A DNA stretch of 64,000 bases, from NCBI GenBank assembly GCA_003635195.1, contig PYIY01000196.1, forward strand, positions 1 to 64,000. Direction: 5' to 3'. Positions 1 to 7,914 of this stretch are shown piece after piece. The DNA comes from Candidatus Poribacteria bacterium (lineage in GTDB: Bacteria > Poribacteria > WGA-4E > WGA-3G). The position numbers and the translations under genes are program-made. How positions within the stretch are numbered: the stretch's first letter is position 1; each line of letters starts with the position of its first letter. The notes below the pieces were generated by a model. The model did not search any database. It was not told the DNA's origin and saw nothing but the letters and a program-made list of their open reading frames with translations.

Positions 1-888
1 ACAAGGACCGATCGAATGCCATGTCGCTCCGCTGTCAGTTGATGCAAACAATTCATGAGATGAAACAGTATAGAGCGTGTCATTGTGCGCCACTATGGGA
101 CCATTATTATGGCTGTCTTGACGCGGAAAATCGGCGTTGACCAACTGCCATGCTTCTTCACCCGCTGGCAATTTGTAGATACTCTGATCTCCTATAACAG
201 CGTAGAGCGTCCTTTCTGCAGTCACAGAAAGGGTATTTACTATATGTCGTATGCCGGGTTCGTTTGTCTGAATCCAATTCATAATATCCTCCATGAGATC
301 GTCTGAGTGCTGGATACCACCCAAAGTTTCGCGAACTATAGTTTCTTCCTTTTTCAGCCGCTTTCGGGCGCGATGCAGTCTGCTCTTAATCGTGCTCGGC
401 GGTATGCTGAGAAAATCGCCAATTTCTTCGCATGTCATTTCACTGAGGTAGTGAAGTATGACCGCTGTCCGTTCGTGTGCAGGCAGCTTTTGAAGGAGAT
501 ACTGGACGATCTCGCGTTGTTTTTCTGTCGCCAATTTCTCAGTTTGCTCTACCATATACTGGGCATAGAACAGTGCTTCTACTTCTGCTTTACTCATCGC
601 CTCTAAGGATTCCATCGGAATTCTTTTTTCCCCGAACCACGTGAGAAAGCGGCGGGTAGCAATCATATAAAGCCACCCTGAAAACCGATTTGGGTCCCTC
701 AGTGTGCCAAGTTTTTCATAAGCCCTGAGAAAAGTATCCTGCGTAATTTCTTCGGCGACGTGGTAATCCTTGACCCTCCGCCATACGAACGCGTGTATCT
801 GTTTTTCGTATTTTTTCACGAGAGTTGTAAAGGCATCTGCGTCGCCTGCCAAGATACGTTCGACCCATTTAGCATCGTCGTTTTTCAT
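1..888 (-). CDS. ECF sigma factor with C-terminal BNR/Asp-box domain (partial, runs off left edge)
   Basis: The reading frame is open from the ATG at 888 to the window edge (296 codons visible, C-terminus missing). Residues about 10-85 look like sigma region 2 (AEEITQDTFLRAYEKL, then FSGWLYMIATR), and about 125-178 like sigma region 4 (YLSEMTCEEIGDFL, then STIKSRLHRARKRLKKEE). After about residue 215 the protein changes to a beta-rich stretch with an Asp-box STDSGATW near residues 283-290, typical of BNR/sialidase-like propellers. ECF sigma factors recruit RNA polymerase to special promoters; the fused propeller is presumably a sensing or binding module (inference). No membrane segment is seen in the visible part. 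It resembles the sigma-WD40 fusion at 2681-5635 in its sigma half. A TATAAT box lies on the minus strand at 934-939. Confidence 0.85.
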   Translation of the reverse strand, partial: MKNDDAKWVERILAGDADAFTTLVKKYEKQIHAFVWRRVKDYHVAEEITQDTFLRAYEKLGTLRDPNRFSGWLYMIATRRFLTWFGEKRIPMESLEAMSKAEVEALFYAQYMVEQTEKLATEKQREIVQYLLQKLPAHERTAVILHYLSEMTCEEIGDFLSIPPSTIKSRLHRARKRLKKEETIVRETLGGIQHSDDLMEDIMNWIQTNEPGIRHIVNTLSVTAERTLYAVIGDQSIYKLPAGEEAWQLVNADFPRQDSHNNGPIVAHNDTLYTVSSHELFASTDSGATWHSIGPC

Positions 889-956
889 GCCTATCCTCCA
901 ATCAACAACATTGGCTTGTGACGTGTGACAGATATTATAGGCGAGAGGGTTGCAAA

Positions 957-977
957 TTCGTAATTTTTTGTTTCAAA
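957..977 (-). promoter_or_regulatory. shared upstream motif of sigma-fusion genes (copy 1)
   Basis: On the minus strand this reads TTTGAAACAAAAAATTACGA plus A. The same TTTGAAA...ATTACGAA arrangement lies upstream of the sigma-WD40 gene at 5707-5737 with a short insertion. Here ATTACGA is followed after about 18 bases by a perfect TATAAT (934-939). It may be a promoter or operator common to both sigma-fusion genes, but two AT-rich copies are weak evidence. Confidence 0.3.
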
Positions 978-1089
978 TGTCTTGGAAAGTGCCTTCAGTT
1001 CAATAATAGAACGAAGTAGAGGTAGGGAATCAACGCCGAATGCGCCTGTTGCCTTGCAGTGAGAGTCAGCGGAGTTGTGCGGTCAATCG

Positions 1090-1781
1090 CTAAATCTCAA
1101 CACGGACAAATGCGAGATAAGCACCCGATAGCAGGACTATAACAAACAACGTTAGCAACAGCAGATCGCCTGCCGCTGCGTTGAAATCCTTACTAAGACT
1201 CAGCGTATCCTCAAATTTTGGGACTGCCTCTATAGGGACAGGACTCTGGGACATACCCTCGCGGACACCAAAGATATGGAGACTCTCTGGATCTGCTCTA
1301 TCAGTGTCAATGATGAATTCTCGGAATTGACGAGCGTAAGATTGAACATTCTCTAAAAACTGCAGATGCCGCTTGAAACCCGTTCCGGCGAATGACTCAA
1401 GAAGATGCTGGAAAATCGTGACAGGCGAAAAACGGGTGATAACACGCGCCTGGTTCACCTGATCAATCTGCTGTTTTAGGCGTTCTGCGTACAACTGTTC
1501 CTGCTGTTCAGCATCTCTGGTAACGTACTCGCTCCGGACTTGTATTTCTTCGGTCGGATTTTCACGCGCACGGTATAGACGCGGGGCGTATTCTTGCTGG
1601 AATTCATTAAACGGTTTTGATACGCAGCGATATCCTCGCGATACTTCCGTATTCGTTCTGGGTGCTCCTGGAGATGCACAACGGCGTTAGTCAGCATCAA
1701 ACCGAGCAGCAGGACGGTTGTCAGCGCGAAGCGGAGGCTGTTGAGATTATCATAGAGTTCACGTTTTGCGATATGCCACAT
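1090..1781 (-). pseudogene. ABC-2-type permease remnant A, frameshifted
   Basis: Two frames on the minus strand join into one protein. The first (start 1781) begins MWHIAKRELYDNLNSLRFAL with one membrane helix and runs to about AAYQNRL. The sense then continues in another frame (NEFQQEYAPRLYRARENPTE and so on) to a final membrane helix and the stop at 1090. The shift lies near 1600-1610. ABC-2/DUF3526-type permeases normally carry five or six helices in 400 or more residues. Only the first helix, a soluble segment and the last helix remain here (about 230 residues), so an internal deletion is likely as well (inference). It lies downstream of the sigma-WD40 gene and remnant B on the same strand. 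Confidence 0.6.
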
Positions 1782-1814
1782 TTTATTAGTTGTCAGTTTG
1801 CCTCGCAGTGAGAG

Positions 1815-1960
1815 TTACCAGTTTTCAGTTAAGAGCTTATCGTTTGGGTTTCAGTTATCAGTGGAATAGTCATTAGTCATCGGTTATCCGTCAATAGTGG
1901 ATTTTGACTTAAGCAAAACATCTTTTAACTGACAACTGATAACTGATGCCTGAAAACTAT
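1815..1960. repeat. low-complexity CAGTTATCAG-type intergenic repeat
   Basis: This stretch is built from variants of CAGTTTTCAGTTA, TTATCAGT and AACTGATAACTGA, with outer parts in inverted orientation (CAGTTTTCAG near 1820, CTGAAAACT near 1950). It separates the two permease remnants. No coding frame is seen. Confidence 0.45.
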
Positions 1961-1961
1961 A

Positions 1962-2643
1962 CTACACTTCACTCTTGATGAAGATCAGAAATATCAAGGT
2001 AAAAATAATGACATTAAGCATGAGCAGGGCACCTACATCCGGTAATGCTCGCTTCGCATTTGTCGCTACATCAACTCTTTGAAAAGAAAATTGTGGAAAG
2101 TTACGCCAATCGGGTGCCCCTTTGTCCGCAGAAAACCATTCACGAGATCCGAAGGCATCTTTATCGAGAAGATAGTCAACTATCTGCTGTCTGTATCGCC
2201 GCACGGTGTCGAAAAAATCTCTGGCACCGAGCAGGTCTGTCCCTGCCCACGTTTGTGTTGCGGTATCATAAAGCCCGACGGGTGAAAGTTTCAACCAGGC
2301 GCGCTCGACATTTGCGGGTTTAATGTAGATGTCCTCCAAGGTAGGTTTTCGGATGAGCCATGTTCTGTCTGCTGTGTCGCTCATCGAACCCGGCATTGAA
2401 AATGCGCAACGGGTTGAGTGGACGGTCAACGTACATTTCACCCGCCGAATAGGTTTTTGTCTCCTGCAACTGCCGTTGATTCATTTTGACAGTAGCGTCG
2501 TAGTCTGCCAGACGTTGTTCGTAGTGTTTCATAAGCACAGCGGTATTTGTAACCACAAGCAACAGCATGATGAAGACAGCTGCAGCGAATCGGAACGTCA
2601 TTAGATTGTTGAGAAGCTCGCGGCGGATCAGTGTTATTAGCAT
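1962..2643 (-). pseudogene. ABC-2-type permease remnant B, frameshifted and internally deleted
   Basis: The N-terminal frame (start 2643) reads MLITLIRRELLNNLMTFRFA with one membrane helix, then MYVDRPLNPLRIFNAGFDER. At about 2383-2390 the sense jumps frame to SDTADRTWLIRKPTLEDIYI and continues to a last membrane helix (VIIFTLIFLIFI) and the stop at 1962. The family would have several membrane helices between these parts, so the core of the transporter is probably lost. It is a paralogue of remnant A: same N-terminal RREL pattern, same truncated layout. It starts 38 bp after the stop of the sigma-WD40 gene, which suggests a former operon. Confidence 0.6.
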
Positions 2644-2680
2644 AATTACCCTTCAATGCGTACGCGTATCTGTTTTCCCA

Positions 2681-5635
2681 TCATTCACTTTTCGATGAAC
2701 CCGTGAGGACTTCATTCCAATCCCATAAGAGAATTGTACCATCCGTCCCCGTGCTAACGAGCGTTTTACCATCAGATGAAAATGCTAACGTCTCTACTTG
2801 TTGTGTATGTCCATCAAGTGCAGCGATCTGGTTTCCTGTTGTAACTTCCCACAATTCGATTGTCCCGCCGACAAGTCCGCTAACAAGTATCGCGCCATCA
2901 GGTGAAAATACTAACGATTCAGGATAGCTCCTGTACGTCCATGGACTCTCTCCCTTATGGTCATCAGGGTTGACTGATAGAAGTATATTACCCGTAGCCA
3001 CTTCCCATATATGGATCAGTTCATACGAACCGGCAGCAAGCAAGGTGCCATCTGATGAAAAACACAGTGCTAAAATACGCTCTGAACTATACTCACGTTT
3101 CCCTTGGTCTGTCGGCTTCGCAAAGACTGCTAATGCTTTACCGGTTGCAACATTCCACGTCTGGATGCCACCTTGATGGGTCCCACTAACAAGTGTCGTG
3201 CCATCCGGTGAAAACGCCAAAGCGGTAACGCGTGGCGTATTGTGAAGATCGGCTTCCCGATCAACGACAGGGATATTCAATTCATCACCCGTTTCTGTAT
3301 GCCACAAGTGAATTCTTTTAGCTTCAGAATCGAAGGCTACTGTTTTCCCATCAGGCGAAAAAGTCAAACGTGAGGGGGTTTTAATATCCGTAAGGGTCGC
3401 CACTTCGATTCCAGTGCTAACATCTGTCAAACGAATCGAAGAACCTGCACTCCAAAGCGCGTCGTTGAAACCTGGCCTGAAGATTACGTTGCCAAAGGCA
3501 CAAACACTGGCGAGTTTCGTCCCATCCGGCGAAAATGCTAAAGTTGCTAACCAATCTTGATCTCCTGCCGTATGAACACTAGACTTTTGTGGTGTCTTCA
3601 GATGCCAAAATGTAATTTCACCATTAAAGGCGATACTTACCAGTAGGGGCGAGGTCACCTCGCCCCTACGATTTTGAAGGAAAGTCGCTGCTCTTACCGA
3701 TGCCGCATGTCCGGTGATATGGGGCGGTAGAGGCTCACCGGTTTCTGTCTGCCAGAACCGGATGGTGCCGTCGGCACTGGCACTTGCAAGCGTTCTGCCA
3801 TCGGGTGAAAACGCTAACGCAGTCATACCGTTAACATGTCCAGTGAATGTCGCGAGTGGCTCCCCTGTGGTCGTATCCCACAACTGCACTGTTTTATCAA
3901 CACCCCCACTTGCAAGCATTTTACCGTTCGGTGAAAACGCTAACACATTTGGCCATTTGGTATGTTTTTGAAGGGTCATCGCTTCGCGGCTGTTAACATC
4001 CCATAATCGGACAACTTTATCCTTGCTTCCACTGGCGAGGCGAGTACCATTGGGTGAAAATGCCAATGCTAAGATTTGGGGACCTTCCCACATAAATGCG
4101 AAGACTTCGGGATCGTCCATTATATCCACCGGCATTGCATGTTCGTCGAGCGTCGATAACGCTTCGCCAGTTTTTGAGTCCCACAACTGTATTGTCCCAT
4201 CACCGTATCCAATTGCAATTTTATCTGCTGTGAGGGCAAAAACCTTAGGATAACGTGTTCGCAAGCCAGATATTCCTTCGATCTCCTTCACATATCCCTG
4301 TCCAGTCTCAACATCTAACCAACCCATTGTGTCGCCCCTGTTACTGACACTAACAAGTGTTTTGCTATCTTCAGAAAACCGCAATACAGCTCCGACAAAA
4401 GGTCCACCAATGAGTGGTACCGGACGCTCCGCTGCTATCTCCCACAACTGGAGTTCCTGTCCAGGAAACTTGCCACCGCCATTCGCCAAGAAGCGGCCAT
4501 CCGGCGAAAATGCAATGGATTGGCACATCCCGCGAAATAGAAACTTCCCTTCACCGGTTTCCATATCGTACAACCACACACCGATATCCGTTCCCACAGC
4601 GAGTTGCATCCCATCCGGTGAAAACTGCATTGCATTAATACCGCCCTTACCGAAACGCGCTTTCGCTGCTTTAGGTAGTTCCGATTGAGAAGGGGTTGTA
4701 TCCGTTTCCTCTGATTCGGCAACCAAGGCTGCAACCTCATCAAGCTGTTGATGAGAGGTTTTGTCCTTGCTTGGCGTATTAATATTCCCGAGCTGCGTCC
4801 GAACATCAGGTTTGGATTCAAGGTTTAGCACGACGGGGGCTTCAATGAGTTCAACTGTCATCTCCGAAGTCGCATCGAAACTGTAGGGTTTCTGGAAACT
4901 CGCTAAGTATTGTGTGCCGACACCTAACATCAAAAGGACAACTACCAATGTGGAAACACCTATTGCCCATGGAACGAACGGTTTACCGTTAGGTGGTGCA
5001 ATCGGTTTCAGCCGCGAGACCTCGCGCATGATGTTGTCTGTAAGGTTTGGTGTGATTTGGAAGTTGCCTAAAGCCTCTCGAATCATCGGTTCCTCCTTTT
5101 TTAAGTGCTGCCTCGCTCGGTGGAGTCGACTCTTAATCGCAGCCACCGAGACCCCCAGAAACTCGCTGATCTCCTCGTATGTCATTCCTCCCAGGTAATG
5201 GAGTGTAATGACTGTCCGATCGCTCTCTTGTAATTTCGCAAGCAATTTCTTGACAACTTCGCGCTGTGTTTCTGCTGTTGTCCGCTCGTTTTCCTCAATA
5301 ACATATCCAGAATACGCCACTTTTTCTAATTCCGCGCTGCTTGTGTTTTCCAACGACTGCGTTGATAAACGTTTCTTACGCAGCCATATTTTGCAGTAGT
5401 TCGCCGCTATCACATAGAGCCAGCTCGCGAAACGCTGCGGTTTTTTCAGTGTTGAGAGTTTTTGATACGCCTGCAGAAACGTATCTTGTGTAATCTCCTC
5501 GGCGATATGGAAATCCCCGATCTTCCGCCACGCAAGTGCGTGAACGGATTTCTGATATTTTCTCACAAGCACGGAGAATGCAGTATCATCGCCTGAAAGG
5601 ACGCGTTGGATGAGTTGAGCATCGTTGTTTTTCAT
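2681..5635 (-). CDS. ECF sigma factor - TM - WD40 repeat fusion protein
   Basis: A single 984-residue frame. Residues about 10-85 are sigma region 2 (AEEITQDTFLQAYQKL, FASWLYVIAANY), and about 122-178 sigma region 4 (YLGGMTYEEISEFLGV, AAIKSRLHRARQHLKKEE). One strong membrane helix follows at about 221-243 (WAIGVSTLVVVLLMLGVG), then a linker, then WD40 blades from about 333 to the end (LAFSPDGTRLASGSKDKVVRLWD-type units, more than ten by eye). The layout puts the sigma domains in the cytoplasm and the propeller outside, resembling a sigma fused to its own sensor instead of a separate anti-sigma factor (inference). A 27-bp palindrome at 3643-3669 is translated in frame as part of one blade (residues about 656-665). 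Upstream DNA shares a motif with the other sigma fusion. Confidence 0.9.
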   Translation of the reverse strand: MKNNDAQLIQRVLSGDDTAFSVLVRKYQKSVHALAWRKIGDFHIAEEITQDTFLQAYQKLSTLKKPQRFASWLYVIAANYCKIWLRKKRLSTQSLENTSSAELEKVAYSGYVIEENERTTAETQREVVKKLLAKLQESDRTVITLHYLGGMTYEEISEFLGVSVAAIKSRLHRARQHLKKEEPMIREALGNFQITPNLTDNIMREVSRLKPIAPPNGKPFVPWAIGVSTLVVVLLMLGVGTQYLASFQKPYSFDATSEMTVELIEAPVVLNLESKPDVRTQLGNINTPSKDKTSHQQLDEVAALVAESEETDTTPSQSELPKAAKARFGKGGINAMQFSPDGMQLAVGTDIGVWLYDMETGEGKFLFRGMCQSIAFSPDGRFLANGGGKFPGQELQLWEIAAERPVPLIGGPFVGAVLRFSEDSKTLVSVSNRGDTMGWLDVETGQGYVKEIEGISGLRTRYPKVFALTADKIAIGYGDGTIQLWDSKTGEALSTLDEHAMPVDIMDDPEVFAFMWEGPQILALAFSPNGTRLASGSKDKVVRLWDVNSREAMTLQKHTKWPNVLAFSPNGKMLASGGVDKTVQLWDTTTGEPLATFTGHVNGMTALAFSPDGRTLASASADGTIRFWQTETGEPLPPHITGHAASVRAATFLQNRRGEVTSPLLVSIAFNGEITFWHLKTPQKSSVHTAGDQDWLATLAFSPDGTKLASVCAFGNVIFRPGFNDALWSAGSSIRLTDVSTGIEVATLTDIKTPSRLTFSPDGKTVAFDSEAKRIHLWHTETGDELNIPVVDREADLHNTPRVTALAFSPDGTTLVSGTHQGGIQTWNVATGKALAVFAKPTDQGKREYSSERILALCFSSDGTLLAAGSYELIHIWEVATGNILLSVNPDDHKGESPWTYRSYPESLVFSPDGAILVSGLVGGTIELWEVTTGNQIAALDGHTQQVETLAFSSDGKTLVSTGTDGTILLWDWNEVLTGSSKSE
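3643..3669. repeat. GTAGGGGCGAGG palindrome inside the WD40 coding sequence
   Basis: Arms GTAGGGGCGAGG and CCTCGCCCCTAC are perfect 12-mers around a TCA loop. A near copy (one mismatch) is intergenic at 36374-36400. On the coding strand the palindrome adds RRGEVTSPL in frame between the two strands of a WD40 blade, where sister blades have a short SPDGRT-type turn. The reading frame is kept. Confidence 0.85.
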
Positions 5636-5706
5636 CGGATACCTCTGAAAAGGGGATGTTCATCAATTGATATCAACAGTTAAGATGCTATTTAAAATAA
5701 AAAAGT

Positions 5707-5737
5707 TTCGTAATTCTGCAAATTTTTATTTTTCAAA
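5707..5737 (-). promoter_or_regulatory. shared upstream motif of sigma-fusion genes (copy 2)
   Basis: The minus strand carries TTTGAAAAATAAAAA followed by ATTACGAA, matching the motif at 957-977 upstream of the other sigma fusion. No clear -10 box follows. It lies about 70-100 bp upstream of the ATG at 5635. Confidence 0.25.
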
Positions 5738-5828
5738 CTTCGCAGGAGGATGTAGGATTATCACAAGGGGTTTGAGATTCCATTCTGGCGATAATGAATG
5801 GTATTACTATGGATAATGTAAAAATGGA

Positions 5829-6608
5829 TTACTGCGTAACTTGCATTCTCATATAGGAATCTGCTTTCTCAAAGTCTTGGGGTGTGTTGATGTTAAAAAA
5901 GGACATACCTTCTGAATCAAACTTCTGCCAGACTTCAGGCGAAACGCGTTGGATGTATGCGCGTTCTGCCAGCGCATGAAGACGCAATTCGGACTCCTGC
6001 AGCATCAACGCAATGGTAGGCAGACAACGTTTAGAATAAGCAGCACACAACGTTTGGAGGGTTATTCGATCATTGCTGGCGGAGGGGTTTGTAACCCCGA
6101 TGTCTTTGTTACTACTATAGGTATAAGGCATCACCGCATCATATTCGCCTAAAATGGCGACGAGATAGGAGAGCAGTTTCGGTCGTAAAAACGGACTATC
6201 GCATGCAACACAGACCACTACATCATGCGAAGCGTACGTCAAGCCGGTATAGATACCACCTAACGCGCCAGCGTCTGGAACCCTATCGCTATGCATCGGG
6301 AGACCGAGGTGTGTATATTCAGTTGGCGTGTTGGTAATAAGCAGAAGTTCGTCTGTAACAAGCCGCATGTGGTGGATAACATGTTCAATGAGCGGACTGT
6401 CGCCGAGTTGCAAAAACGCCTTATTCTGTCCCATCCGCCGACTCCGACCACCCGCGAGGATAACACCCGTAGCCGGAACCGCCTTTTGTAACGGGTTTTT
6501 ACTTGAGGTGTTTTTGCTTGGGGTATTTGCTTGGGCGTTTCTGCGGATTTCTGCGGATTTCTTCAAGGTCGCCTCGTCCCTACCCTGCACGTTCAATGAC
6601 ATCGACAA
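5829..6608 (-). CDS. mobA: molybdenum cofactor guanylyltransferase (MobA-like)
   Basis: MobA transfers GMP from GTP to molybdopterin to make the bis-MGD cofactor in the cytoplasm. The nucleotidyltransferase signature LAGGRSRRMGQNKAFL is at about residues 52-67, followed by DRVPDAGALGGIYTGL and the metal-binding VACDSPFL, all typical of MobA. The first 48 or so residues are a low-complexity, Asn/Ser/Lys-rich extension that other MobA proteins lack, so a later start is possible. The chosen ATG overlaps the 3-prime end of the M28 peptidase gene by 29 bp. No molybdoenzyme is seen in the window. Confidence 0.85.
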   Translation of the reverse strand: MSMSLNVQGRDEATLKKSAEIRRNAQANTPSKNTSSKNPLQKAVPATGVILAGGRSRRMGQNKAFLQLGDSPLIEHVIHHMRLVTDELLLITNTPTEYTHLGLPMHSDRVPDAGALGGIYTGLTYASHDVVVCVACDSPFLRPKLLSYLVAILGEYDAVMPYTYSSNKDIGVTNPSASNDRITLQTLCAAYSKRCLPTIALMLQESELRLHALAERAYIQRVSPEVWQKFDSEGMSFFNINTPQDFEKADSYMRMQVTQ

Positions 6609-7746
6609 CTAACTCACCTACCTCTTGCAAACTTTCCTCATTGAGAAGTTCACTCCGATCCTCTTTTGAGTGGACTTTCAATGCGACCCTGCCGATGCCT
6701 CTTGCCGTTAACGTAACCGTTTCAAATCCATGACTGGCAATCGGAATACTATCCAATCCGACACCTATTGGTAGATAACGATCCGAAACCGGGATGCCAA
6801 GTGACTCGCCTGATGCTCGAAACAGATCTGCTAACGCCCTCGCCGTGTGAGTCGGTGGAATCCCGTAGCGCGTAACGAGGTTAACGCCGTCTCCAACGCC
6901 GAGTCCATCTAAATTGATAACATAGGTGTTTTTTGGGTCATACTCATCGGCGTGCGCTTGGATATAGCGCAATGCACCGCACATGCCGTATTCTTCTGCC
7001 CCAGTGGCGAGGAACGTTACAGATTTTTTCTCCTCGCGCGCCATCACTACGCGTGCCACTTCAAGCATAACACCAACACCAGAAGCGTTATCGAACCCCC
7101 CAGGTGAGTGGTTCCGCGTCAAATTAATTTGCAAAAGCAACAGGCAAAAACTCGTAATCCCCGCAACACCCCAGACGATGTAATTAGGCAACCAAATGAG
7201 GGTGAACAGTCTAACGAACATTAGGGTTGTCAATACAACAAGCCCGATAATCGCGATCCCGTAACATATTGCGCGGACAGCAATCGGCAATACTTGTGAT
7301 TTAGAATCATAATGCGCAATGCATAAAAAGGCAGGGGTATTATCGTCTTGTTTCGCTCCGTTTTTTGCGATGATGTTCTCTGTGCGATGCCTCCTACCGA
7401 CATCATACAACCCTTCAAGCCGCTTTTGCCACTGGGTAAAGAACATCGCCATCGCAAGGCTCAGTAAGCAAGCGAAACAGAGAATCAGCGGAAATCGTTC
7501 ACCGAACCACGGCACGAACAAAACCACTGGCACGAAAAGAGCCGAAAGAATACGTGGCAGGACTTCGGCGGGGAATTTTGTAAAGGAGAACGGTTCCCAT
7601 GAGACATCCAGTCCTAACGCAGTGAATTGCTCTACGATATAGTCCTGCGCCTCTGCTTCACCCACGCTGTCCACCAACCTCGGAAAAGCGAGTTGTGTGA
7701 TATGGTAATATGCGAGTTTTGCATCATAAGTGTGGCTTGTACGCAT
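6580..7746 (-). CDS. M28-family metallopeptidase with membrane segments
   Basis: The protein (388 residues) has the zinc aminopeptidase ligand pattern of family M28: H145 in AHYDS, D219 in GGFDNASGVG, E251/E252 in TGAEEYG, D280 in NLDGLG and H359 in KVHSKED. Unlike soluble members it carries hydrophobic stretches between the N-terminal part and the catalytic motifs (about 62-103 and 155-207), so the enzyme is probably membrane-anchored. It would remove N-terminal residues from peptides; the substrate is unknown. The gene precedes and overlaps mobA, but no functional link is evident. Confidence 0.85.
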   Translation of the reverse strand: MRTSHTYDAKLAYYHITQLAFPRLVDSVGEAEAQDYIVEQFTALGLDVSWEPFSFTKFPAEVLPRILSALFVPVVLFVPWFGERFPLILCFACLLSLAMAMFFTQWQKRLEGLYDVGRRHRTENIIAKNGAKQDDNTPAFLCIAHYDSKSQVLPIAVRAICYGIAIIGLVVLTTLMFVRLFTLIWLPNYIVWGVAGITSFCLLLLQINLTRNHSPGGFDNASGVGVMLEVARVVMAREEKKSVTFLATGAEEYGMCGALRYIQAHADEYDPKNTYVINLDGLGVGDGVNLVTRYGIPPTHTARALADLFRASGESLGIPVSDRYLPIGVGLDSIPIASHGFETVTLTARGIGRVALKVHSKEDRSELLNEESLQEVGELVVDVIERAG

Positions 7747-7914
7747 AAGGGAACTTCTTCTATTTTTGCTTACCGCGAAAATTTAGCCCGTAATGAAGCA
7801 GATCGCTTATGGGCGAATACGCCGCAAAATGGAGGAGTGTTTTGCTTGGGTGTTTCTTCAGATTTAAGACAGGCACTTGATTAATAATCCTGCTGAGTTA
7901 CTCCGCAAGGTGAA

